Below the pieces are notes generated by a model. That model was given only the letters and a program-made list of their open reading frames with translations. It did no database searches and had not been told where the DNA came from. A stretch of DNA of 64,000 nt, taken from the NCBI GenBank assembly GCA_012728315.1, contig JAAYFI010000027.1:46390-110389 (forward strand), written 5' to 3'. Each line of letters begins with the position of its first letter. Position 1 is the stretch's first letter. Source of the stretch: Gammaproteobacteria bacterium (GTDB lineage: Bacteria; Pseudomonadota; Gammaproteobacteria; Pseudomonadales; Pseudomonadaceae). This document shows, one piece after another, positions 28,582-38,700 of this stretch. The position numbers were made by a program, and so were the translations under genes.

Positions 28582-29448
28582 GTGCTGATGCCGCGTCGCT
28601 TTAACCAAGAACGACCCATTGTTTTATGTGATGCCAATCATAATCCTTTGTCCGCGCCGAAAATCTTATTACGGCACGAACAGCGGATTCGTTTATTGAG
28701 CTTCAATATTCAGGTTGGCATCAGCACCAGCGCATACCATCACTATGTCACGCGCAGCTGGAAGCATTTATTGCCACACCAAGAGCGTTATCGGAATCTA
28801 GAGAAAATTGGCTTTTTACTCAGCGATTATGACATCGTCGCTTTGCAAGAGGCCGATGGTGGCAGTTTACGTTCAGGTCATATCAATCAAGTGCAGCAGC
28901 TGGCACAGCTGGGTAATTTTCCGTACTGGTACCAACAACGCAATCGTAATCTAGGACCCTTTGCCCAGCACAGTAATGGCTTACTCTCACGCTTAGAGCC
29001 ACATAAACTTGAAGACCATCCCCTGCCTGGGCCTGCTGGACGCGGTGCGATTTTGGCACAGATTGGCGAAGGCCCCCAAGCCATTGCCGTAGTCTCTATG
29101 CATCTGGCCTTAGGCGCCCGCGCACGCAATCGCCAACTGGGTTATATCCACGATATTGTCAGTCACTACCAGCACGTGGTGCTCATGGGTGATATGAATA
29201 CCCAAGCTGAAAACTTATTGAACAACTCACCCTTAAGCCGCCTTAATCTACGCGCAGCCGAAGCTGGTGCAACCTTTCCCAGCTGGAAACCACAACGCTG
29301 CCTAGACCATATCCTGATCAGCCCCGAGCTAGAGATCGCTAATATGTCGGTTTTGCCGTTTCCTATTTCTGACCATTTACCTGTGTCCATGGATATTATC
29401 TTGCCTGGCCAAGCAGCGGAGCCGGCTTTTAAGTTCCCACAGCAGTAA
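28582..29448 (+). CDS. Endonuclease/exonuclease/phosphatase family protein
   Basis: A 288-residue EEP-superfamily protein. LLSFNIQVGISTSAYHHY and ALQEADGGSLRSG carry the metal-binding Asn and Glu; VVLMGDMNT is the catalytic DxN motif; and ISDHLPVSMDI carries the final DH pair. All key residues are present, so a metal-dependent phosphoesterase is expected; its substrate is unknown. The GTG start at 28582 has AGGA upstream; an ATG two codons later is possible. It sits between dsbA and a DgcH-like cyclase as in Pseudomonas aeruginosa PA5489-PA5487. Confidence 0.88.
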   Translation: MLMPRRFNQERPIVLCDANHNPLSAPKILLRHEQRIRLLSFNIQVGISTSAYHHYVTRSWKHLLPHQERYRNLEKIGFLLSDYDIVALQEADGGSLRSGHINQVQQLAQLGNFPYWYQQRNRNLGPFAQHSNGLLSRLEPHKLEDHPLPGPAGRGAILAQIGEGPQAIAVVSMHLALGARARNRQLGYIHDIVSHYQHVVLMGDMNTQAENLLNNSPLSRLNLRAAEAGATFPSWKPQRCLDHILISPELEIANMSVLPFPISDHLPVSMDIILPGQAAEPAFKFPQQ

Positions 29449-29460
29449 CACGGATTGACT

Positions 29461-31272
29461 ATGCCAAATGACATTTGGAAAAAGAAATACCTTGAGCTGC
29501 TCGACAGGCAGGATAGGTTACAAGCCAACTGCAGCACACAAGTCGACCTACTCAAACGGGGTTTAATCCGCAGCAGCTTGGCTGCCGAAGGTAACGATGA
29601 ACAACTCGATCATCAGTTACACATGCTGCGCACCTTATTGCGCAAAGATGCAAGCAGTGCCGACCTGGCCGAGCATATAGCTTTGCTAGAAAAGGCCGTT
29701 TTAAAGTATGAAGAAAAACTACAACAGCGCAAACATGATCTCAATATGACGTTGGCGCAGGCTGTCCAACAGTTAATGCAGTTACAGCCGCCTAAAGAGA
29801 TTCAAAAAGCACTGCGCGACTTTGAGAAGAACCTGCAGAAACAACTGGCACAACCGCACAACCTGCATAAAGTTTTACACCAATTAATAGCGTTACAAGA
29901 GCGCAGCATCACTGCAACTGCTACGCAAAAACCTCAAGCCGCTGCTACACCAGGACTATTGGCCCGTCTCTTTAAAAAAGTAGAAAGCCCTGCAGCACAG
30001 TCCGAAACGCAGATCACACCGCCTGCTGAAGCGGCAATAAGTACTCTACAGCAACCCGCAGCAGACGACCTCGCGCCTCTGCCAAACGCAGCCAGCAGTG
30101 AACATGCAACGCCTGCACAGGTTGAGAGCGATCACTATGCCCTGCCGCTGCTGACTGAAGCCAGTTACAGCTCCGTTGCTCTGCATATCCACAGCACATT
30201 GACCCGTTTGCTCAATGATTTACCCATCAGTGCCAATCATGAGCAACAGGTCATCGCGATGCAATCACGGATTAATCAAGGGCTGAACTGGTACGAACTG
30301 GCACCTTTGCTGGATGAACTCTCCACCCTTATCCTGGCCATTGCCTACGGCGCTGAAAACGACCTTGAGCAGTACTTGCTGCAATTAAACCAGCGCTTAG
30401 CTTCATTTCATGACAACTTACAAACCACCTCCAGCAACTACACTGAGAGCGCTGAAGACGCACAGAAATTCGGTGCAGACCTCAAACAACATGTGACGGA
30501 CTTTCAAGGCGATGTAGCAACCTCACATGATCTGACTGAGTTAAAAAAACGAGTCGACAGCCGCTTAGATCGCTTTCTCAGCACACTGCAGGCTTATCAA
30601 GAAAAGCGCGAGCATCAGGATGCGGCCATGCTTGAACGTTTCCAGGCCCTGGCTGAACACTCAAAGCAAATGGAAAAAGAAACTCAGCAGTTGTCGGCAA
30701 AACTTGAAGAGCAACGTCAGCAAGCCTTACTGGATCCCTTGACAGGCCTAGCCAATCGCGCGGCTTGGAACGCACGCTCTGAGCTTGAATACGCGCGCAT
30801 CCAGCGCAATCACAGCTCACTGCTGCTCAGTATCATCGATATTGACCATTTTAAGCGTATCAATGATACCTATGGGCACCTCGCGGGCGATAAAGTCTTA
30901 AAAATCATTGCTCAAGAGCTGAAAAAACGCTTAAGAAAAACCGATTTTATTGCCCGTTTTGGTGGCGAGGAATACGTCATCTTACTGCCCGAAACACCTC
31001 TGCAAAACGGCTATGAACTGCTGGATAGCTTGCGCTTAGCCATTGAAGCCTGTCCATTTCACTTTAGAGGCGATCCCGTCACTATCACTTTTTCTGCGGG
31101 CATTGGACAAGTGACTCCAGATGAAACCCTTGAGCAGGCCTTTGAGCGCATTGATCAAGCACTCTATAGCGCGAAAAAAATCGGCCGCAATACTGTTCAA
31201 AAAGCCATTGCGCCCATCAGCCAGATGCCTGAGCAGCCCACCAGCGAACGCAATACAGTGGACTCTAAATAA
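29461..31272 (+). CDS. Diguanylate cyclase (DgcH-like)
   Basis: A 603-residue cytoplasmic protein. The first 420 residues are largely alpha-helical and coiled-coil (MPNDIWKKKYLELLDRQDRL and later KQMEKETQQLSAKLEEQRQQ) with no recognised sensor. The C-terminal GGDEF domain (about 430-590) has IDIDHFKRINDTYGHLAGD and active site FGGEEY, with the RKTD I-site just before it. It therefore should synthesise c-di-GMP with product inhibition. The ATG at 29461 is preferred over a TTG two codons upstream. The end overlaps the convergent chpC by 8 bp. Confidence 0.88.
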   Translation: MPNDIWKKKYLELLDRQDRLQANCSTQVDLLKRGLIRSSLAAEGNDEQLDHQLHMLRTLLRKDASSADLAEHIALLEKAVLKYEEKLQQRKHDLNMTLAQAVQQLMQLQPPKEIQKALRDFEKNLQKQLAQPHNLHKVLHQLIALQERSITATATQKPQAAATPGLLARLFKKVESPAAQSETQITPPAEAAISTLQQPAADDLAPLPNAASSEHATPAQVESDHYALPLLTEASYSSVALHIHSTLTRLLNDLPISANHEQQVIAMQSRINQGLNWYELAPLLDELSTLILAIAYGAENDLEQYLLQLNQRLASFHDNLQTTSSNYTESAEDAQKFGADLKQHVTDFQGDVATSHDLTELKKRVDSRLDRFLSTLQAYQEKREHQDAAMLERFQALAEHSKQMEKETQQLSAKLEEQRQQALLDPLTGLANRAAWNARSELEYARIQRNHSSLLLSIIDIDHFKRINDTYGHLAGDKVLKIIAQELKKRLRKTDFIARFGGEEYVILLPETPLQNGYELLDSLRLAIEACPFHFRGDPVTITFSAGIGQVTPDETLEQAFERIDQALYSAKKIGRNTVQKAIAPISQMPEQPTSERNTVDSK

Positions 31273-31738
31273 GCTTTAAGTCTGCCAGTTTTTCTTCAAG
31301 GGCGGCTAGATCAGGTATTTTAGCAACTTCACCATCCAGGCTCACTGCATCCAACTCCAGCGGCAACAAGGTCGCATCAGCCTGTCGTGACAAACTGGGC
31401 TCAAGGCGCACTGAACGCGGAATACCTTGAATCAATACGGCAAAAAACCGACAGTTGTCTCGCCCGCCAATGGCATTGACAATGACCACCCGCGCCCCTT
31501 CAGTCACGACCGGCGCATCACTGGATGCCGCTTCAAAGGCTAGCAATGGCAAACTTAAATCACGCCAAGCAATTTGCCCCAGCAGCCAATTCGGTGAGTT
31601 CTCAGCCGCCTGCACGTTACGGTATGCAACCAGTTCAGCAATAGCGGTGTTAGGTACTAACAGCAATCTATCACTGAGGGTCAATAATAAGCCGGTTAAT
31701 TGGCTTGCAGCCTGATCAACAACTACTGCTTGAGTCAT
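31265..31738 (-). CDS. chpC: CheW-like adaptor ChpC of the Pil-Chp system
   Basis: A 157-residue CheW-domain protein (LLLTLSDRLLLVPNTAIAEL, WLLGQIAWRDLSLPLLAFE, GIPRSVRLEP). CheW domains link chemoreceptors to the kinase. GAGGAAGG lies just upstream of the ATG at 31738. It closes the Pil-Chp operon, 21 nt after chpB, as in Pseudomonas aeruginosa, where ChpC accompanies the second adaptor PilI. The assignment rests on CheW similarity plus position. Confidence 0.88.
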   Translation of the reverse strand: MTQAVVVDQAASQLTGLLLTLSDRLLLVPNTAIAELVAYRNVQAAENSPNWLLGQIAWRDLSLPLLAFEAASSDAPVVTEGARVVIVNAIGGRDNCRFFAVLIQGIPRSVRLEPSLSRQADATLLPLELDAVSLDGEVAKIPDLAALEEKLADLKLI

Positions 31739-31759
31739 TGCGCCTTCCTCTCTCATTGT

Positions 31760-32794
31760 TCAAGCGTGTGTGCGCTTATTTAATAAATAATGCACTAGCT
31801 CATAGGCTAAGCCCTGCGGGCTCGAACTTAGGATGCTAGTGCCTGTTGCCCGAACGCTATCTGGCATGCTGGAACAAGCACAGCTCGCAGCGCTTTGCGC
31901 CCATACTTGAGCACCTTGGCGCTGCATATAAGCAACGGCCTGACTGCCATCATCGCCCATCCCACTAAACACAATGACCCCACAAGCGCTGCCAAAATGC
32001 TGAGCTAAATTGCGCATCATTTGCTCAATCGACGGGTTGTAGAGCCCCGGCCAAGGCGTTGGCAACAACTGTAACTGGCTATTGTCAGCAAAGCGCAATT
32101 CATGCTCAATGGGCGCCACCACCACTTCGCCCGCACGAACAAAGTCACCCTCGCGCACAAGGCGTACTGTCCATTGGCTATGCCGTCCAACCGCTTGCGG
32201 TAAGCGCTCTTCAAAATGCGCATCAATATGCTGCGCATAAATAAACCCCAAAGGCAGACCGTGCGGCAATGCATCTAAAAAAGCTTTAACGGCTTGCGGT
32301 CCGCCCAGAGATGCAGCAAGTAACCATACTTGCTGTGCTGGTTCTTCAGTTGCAGGTGGATTTTTAACAAAGTATTGCGGTAACTCAATTGGGCTGCTAC
32401 AGGCCTGATCGGCGGCACGTTTAACGTCCGTCTGCTGCGCGTTATTGCGCGCTAAATGCCGCGTTAACTGAGCGATTTTTTTTAACAAACTACGCTCCCA
32501 ACGCGGATAATCTTCGCTACCACGCTCAGGCGCGACCCCTTCTCCAAACAGCACCGGAGCATTCGCGGCGCTTAACAAGTAGTCCAATAACTCATACTCT
32601 GCGTCGTTACAACAAAGAGCATCGTACAGCCATATATCTGTAGCGCAGTCCTCAAGACGGGTCACTGCAAGCTGTTGTGGGGCACTGTTCAAAACAACAT
32701 GAAAACCGTTTTTCAATAAAAACTGCTGCAAAATGTGCCGTTGCAGGGAGGTATCCGCCACAACGGCAACGCGTATTGCGGCTCGATCAGACAT
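31760..32794 (-). CDS. chpB: Protein-glutamate methylesterase ChpB
   Basis: A 344-residue CheB-type methylesterase that demethylates the PilJ receptor. The C-terminal catalytic domain carries Ser (LAASLGGPQAV), His (YAQHIDAHFEERLPQ) and Asp (FSGMGDDGSQAV), the complete triad. The N-terminal 120 residues resemble a receiver fold but lack an evident phosphoacceptor cluster, so phosphorylation control is doubtful. Its start overlaps the end of chpA by 8 bp, indicating translational coupling. Confidence 0.92.
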   Translation of the reverse strand: MSDRAAIRVAVVADTSLQRHILQQFLLKNGFHVVLNSAPQQLAVTRLEDCATDIWLYDALCCNDAEYELLDYLLSAANAPVLFGEGVAPERGSEDYPRWERSLLKKIAQLTRHLARNNAQQTDVKRAADQACSSPIELPQYFVKNPPATEEPAQQVWLLAASLGGPQAVKAFLDALPHGLPLGFIYAQHIDAHFEERLPQAVGRHSQWTVRLVREGDFVRAGEVVVAPIEHELRFADNSQLQLLPTPWPGLYNPSIEQMMRNLAQHFGSACGVIVFSGMGDDGSQAVAYMQRQGAQVWAQSAASCACSSMPDSVRATGTSILSSSPQGLAYELVHYLLNKRTHA

Positions 32795-35700
32795 GACTCT
32801 GGGTCAATTGATCAATTTTTTCTAGCAGCTGAGCTTCTTGGTACGGCTTACCTAAATAATCATTCACCCCAATTGCCATAGCCCGCTCGCGATGCTTTTC
32901 GCCGGTACGCGAGGTAATCATAATAATCGGCAGATCTTTAAGGTGCGCATCGTGACGGACTAAGTTGGCAACTTCGAAACCATCCATTCGCGGCATTTCA
33001 ATATCAAGCAACATAATATCGGGCTTGCGCTCTTGTAATTGTGCAATGGCATCGACACCGTCTTTGGCAGTCATCACGCTCATACCATGACGCTCCAGTA
33101 AGCGCGTCGTAACTTTACGCACTGTCACCGAGTCATCCACCACCATCACTAAAGTTGTCGCTTTTTTATCAGTATCAGCGCTTTGTAGTAGCGTTTGGCT
33201 GGCAGGACCGGCGAGATTATTTCTTGCGTGCTGCAAACGAATAGTCGCCAGCAAATCAAGAATAACCACAACACGCCCATCACCAAGGATCGTTGCCCCA
33301 GAAATACCATGCACATTAGCAAACTGTGGGCCTAAGCCTTTCACCACAATTTCACGGGAACCCGCCAGCACATCCACTTGCACCGCAACAGCATATTCAT
33401 TGGATCGGACTAAAATCACAGGTAAAGGCAAGGTCTGCCCAACCAACTTTGGATGCTGGCCATTATTGAGCAAATCACCAATGTATTTAAGCTGATAAAT
33501 TTGCCCTGCATACTCAAACTCAGCAGGCTTGCCCTCTTGCCGCTCTTGCTCGTATAACGCTTCCAACTCAAAGGGTGAAACGCGCACAATACCCTCAATG
33601 GTATTGAGTGGAATGGCGTAAGAGTCTTCTCCGGCCATCACCATCAGAGCTCGGTTCACCGAGACAGTAAAGGGCAGACTAATATAAAAGCGCGTGCCTT
33701 TACCCGGTTGAGAGTCAATGCTAATAGAGCCACCGATTTGTTTAATCTCGGAACTCACCACATCCATTCCTACGCCACGGCCGGAGATTTGTGTCACTTT
33801 ATCGGCAGTGGAGAAGCCCGCTTGCAAAATAAACTGCATGGCTTCTTTATCAGTGAGCGGTTTATCTGTTGTCGTTAAACCACGCTCAATGGCTTTTTTA
33901 CGCACAGCGTCAATATTGATACCTGCGCCATCATCAGACAGCACCAGCAAAATATCCGCACCTTCACGGCTCAGCTCTAAACGTATGCTTCCTTGTGCAG
34001 GCTTGCCTGCAGCGCGGCGCACAGCCTCAGTTTCAATACCATGGTCAATCGCATTACGCAGCATATGCTCCAACGGCGCCATCATCCGTTCCAACACGCT
34101 ACGATCCACCTCGCCTTCGGCATTCGACACAATAAAATTGACTTTCTTGCCCAGCTCAGTGGAGATTTGCCGTACCACTCGGCGCAAACGCGGCAGTAAG
34201 CGCTCAAAGGGCACCATGTGCGTGCGCATTAAGCCTTCTTGCAGCTCTGTATTCACCCGTGCTTGCTGCAGCAGCAAAGTTTCCGCATCGCGGTTACGTG
34301 CCGCTAATGTTTCTTTTAAGTCCAGCAAGTCAGACGAGGATTCAAACAGTGCACGGGATAACTGCTGCAACTGTGAATAGCGGTCCATTTCTAGCGGATC
34401 AAAATCTTCATAGCCGGCCTTTTCGCTTTCGGCCTGATGGCGGCTTAAAATTTGTGCTTGAGTTTCCGTATCCAAACGACGCAGCTGATCACGCACTCGG
34501 TCAATGGTGGCTTCCATCTCGTTCAAAGTGAAAGCGAAGTCACTGACTTGTTGCTCCACACGACCGCGGAAAATTGATGTTTCTCCTGCGAGGTTGACCA
34601 AATCCTCCAGCAACTCAGCGGGGACACGCACTTGCTCCTGCGGCGCTCGCTGTACATTGCTGACTTCAGCTTCTTGCTGAGCTTTTTCTACAAACGGCAA
34701 AGTGGTATGCAGCACCGGCTGTTGCGCCTGTGCACTGGCCGCCACGATCGGTGCCGCCAACTGCAACTCGGTACTGCTCTTTGGCGTGGCTTTGCTCGGC
34801 TGCTCAATGCTTTGGCGAATCAGGTCGGCGGGCAACGCTTGGCGAATACCATCGACTTCTGTGCGTAACTGTTGATACGCACTGCGCAGCGATTGCTGTA
34901 ATGACTCAGGCCATGGTTGGCCTTGCTCTAATGCCTCACGCAACTGCACTTCAAGCCCTTGGCAAATATCGCCCATGGCTTGCACTTCAGCTAAACGCGC
35001 ACCGCCTTTCAAAGTGTTTAAAGTGCGCAATGCGTTTTTAATTGGCAAATCAGACGCATCTTGTGCAGCGATGGCCTGTGAAGCTGAATCCAACTCAGCT
35101 AACAGCTCATCCGCCTCCACAATAAAGATACTTAAAATATCATCTTGATCATGCTGCGCATCGGCTGACGGCATGCGCTTGAGCTGGATACTCTCGGGCA
35201 TATCCTGTTGCGCATGGCGTGCACCACGTATCTGTATAATACGGGTTATGAGTGCTTGACCATCAGGCAGCTCTGCAGCATCACGCAAGGCTTCGAGCAT
35301 CATGGCGAGGGTGTCATGGCAGTCTTGCAGTAAGGTGGTCAAGGTTTCACTCACCTTTAACTTACCCGCGCATAAATCCTCATATAAGAACTCAAGCTCA
35401 TGGGCTAAATCTCCAATTTCTGGAATTTCAGCCATGCGCGCGCCACCCTTCAGCGTATGCAAATCACGCTGCAAGGTTTCCAACTCTAAAACATTGTCGT
35501 TTTGGCCCATCCAGCGCAATAGCGCAGCGGTTGCGCTATCAATAATTTCAAAGCCTTCCTCCAGAAAAATATCAACCAACTCTGGGTCGCGTAAATCATG
35601 GGCATTGTCGCTGGCGCCCAGCTCATCAATCTCGAGGGCAGTATCAAAGGACTCAACAAAAGCCTCAGCGGTTTGCTCTGACGCGTGTTCCCAGTGTTCT

Positions 35701-38700
35701 GCTACGGGAGACGCCGGCAGATCAGGCTTAACATCCTCTAGATCAAAATCCGCGGCGGGCTCTTCAGAGGCAATCGCACTGTCATCAGCAAGTACAGGAG
35801 CCGTCTCGGTCGCAGGCGTTAAACCCTGCTCATGCTCAAACTCTGTGACACTGGATGCAGCGGCAGCCAAGGTCGTCTCTGGCTCGTGTTCTGCGGCTTG
35901 AATAAGTGATGCCATGTCGCCTCGACGAAAAGCTTGCACGCTCTCAATCAAGGCTGTTGGTTGCCGCATGGGCTGGCGTGCTTGTAGCTGTTCCAATAAA
36001 ACAGCTAGGCTGTCGTGACAGCGCATTAACAAATCAGCCAAGGCATCGCTGTGACTGTAACGCCCATCCAGTAAGCCTTCATACAAGGATTCCAGCTCAT
36101 GGGATAAATCGCGTACAGGCTTAATATCGGCCATGCCTGCACCGCCTTTCAGGGTATGCAAATCACGCAATAAAGCCGACATCACGGTATTGTTTTGTGG
36201 TGCTGCCAACCAAGCGTCCAGCGACTCTGAAGCGCTTTCTAGCAAATCCATGGCCTCATCAAGGAAGATATCAACCATGTCCTCGTCAAGATCATCGATA
36301 GCAAATACTGCATCTGCTGCTGCGCTCTGCTGCGTTTCTAACGGTTGTGCGGCGACACTTGTGTCACTATCAGTCAGCTCGCTGGCTGCAAGATCAGTTT
36401 CAGTTAACGCTGGGCTCGACTGTTCGGTGAAATCTGGGAGTAAAGCTGAGGGCTCATCCTCTGTCGGCTGTGCGTCCAGTTCAGGCTCAACCTGGAGATG
36501 CGCCTGTTCAGACACATCGAACTCGACTGCTGCAGGTTCAGCCTCGACGCTTTCAAGTGGCTGTAACTCATCCGCCATCAGCGTATACAAGGCATCCACA
36601 CAGTCTTGACGCGCTTCAACCAGCAAGCCTGCAGCCACTTGATCCATCATATTGATCAGCGCATCATGGGCGTGCTTGGCTTCACTAAAAAAACGTTCTT
36701 GGGTTGCTAAACGGCCATTTTTCACCGCACCATAAAGCTCCAACAACGCACTGCACAGATCTTCCACTTGTGGCAATTCAGCCATTTCAGCGCTCTGGCC
36801 TAGCCGGGTCAGCTCATCCAATAAAGCAGCTAACTCTTGGCGCTCAGCCGGATGTGAATGCCAGCGCTCAAGCTGTTCATCCATGTCCAACAAAATATCC
36901 ATACCTTCAGATAAGAAAGTAGAAATAGTTTTTGGATCACGCACACCTTTCGGATCACTGGCATGACCATGATCAGCCTGTGCTAAGCGCTCACGCATCA
37001 ATTGGCTGAGCGCCTCAATAAAGGCTTCTGTACCTGCCACTGGCTCTAAAGGCGCGCTATCCAGCTGCTCAATACCTGCACGTAACAACTGCTCTGCTTC
37101 ACTGAGCAGCAGCGCTTCATTAAACTCAACCGCCAATAGGTTGGCTTTATAGTCCTTCGCCAGCTTTTCAAGCACAGCAGCAATATTGGCAATGGGCAGG
37201 ATGCCCGCCATAAAAGCACTGCCTTTCAGGGTGTGCATTGCGCGCTGTAGATCATCGCTGATGGTTTGCGGCAACTGCTGCGCACAATCAGCTAAAAACT
37301 CCACCAAGGTTTGTAAATGCGCCTGCGCTTCATTTTTAAAGATATCCAGCAAAACTGGATCAATCATCTCGCTCTCTGCAGACTCAATCGCCTCTTGCGC
37401 CGGTTCAACCAGCGCTGCCGCCCCCTCCTCGAGTTCAAGCACAGGCTCTAAAACCACCTCCGCGTCAAACTCTGGCGCTGTCGCGGTATTCACCTCATCG
37501 ACCGCTATCGGCGCAGATTCAGCAGCGCCTAAGTCGACTACAGATTCAGTCGGTAACTGCTCGAGCTCATGATCTAGGCTGGTAAACACAGGGACGGGCT
37601 CATTACGCGCTAATGCATGCGCAGTTGCCGCCAACTGGTCAACGTCATCACGTTGGCGCTGCTGCTGAGCGGCATACTCGGCCACCAGCGCTGGGAATAA
37701 CTCAATCACCCCAGCAATCACTTGATGCATGGGCTCACTCACCGGCAAATTGCCTTCAATCACACGATTGAGCATATTTTCAATGGACCAAGCCAACTCG
37801 CCAGCAACTAACGCACGCACCATCCGACCACTGCCTTTCAGGGTATGGAAGGCGCGACGAACTTCTATTAGAGCCTCTTTATTTTCTGGATTACTACGCC
37901 ATTGCGGATAAAACTCATTGAGTGTTTCTAAAACTTCTTCCGCTTCTTCAACAAAAATCTCTTGCAGCTCTTCATCAATCGGTTCTTCATCAGCCGGTGG
38001 CGGCAAAATACTCGGAGGCACATCAGTGGCCGGAGGATTCACTGCGCTCACAGGTGCACTCATCACCTCTTGTAAAGAAAGCTCGGCAGCTGGGCGATCG
38101 GCATCCGCTGCAGGTGCAATGACTGGAGCTAATTCCACCGGCGCAATATCATCCAGCGCTATCTCGGACAACTCGACCGCAGGCAGCAGCTCATCGCTAA
38201 GATCCAGTGCGAAATCTTCCGATTGCTCGGGTTCTAGCTCCGTCTCAGCGATAAGATGATCAGCCGACTCCAGCCTTGCCGCAGCAGGCTCAATCTCCAA
38301 TAGATCCAGAGTATCCAAAGCAGCGGGTGACTCTTCAGGCGTGTGTTGCGTACTTAAAGCATCCGCCGCATGATCACTGGCTAACGCCCAGTCCGAGCTT
38401 AATTCAGGGCCCTCAACAGGCTGCTCGCCAACATCAGCGGGCGCAGCGAACGCTGCTACACTCTCAAGCGGCTCAGCCATATCGGTAGCTAGCAACTCAG
38501 CGGAGGGCTGTAGCGGCTCGGCGCTATCTGGCTCAATCAAGGACTCTACTGATGGCTGCTCAACTGCATCTGTCTGCGCTGCGCTTTCAAGCAAGGGCTC
38601 AAGATCAGTACTGGCGATGGCTGCTTGAGCCGGAGCATAACCAAGACTGGTTAAGCTTTGCTCGGCCACATCAAGAATAGTTTCACCTTGGCTGGCGTGG

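Noticed and set aside
33718..38488. Many plus-strand frames inside chpA rich in Ser, Cys and Ala
   Set aside because: They are antisense shadows of the chpA coding sequence with low-complexity composition.
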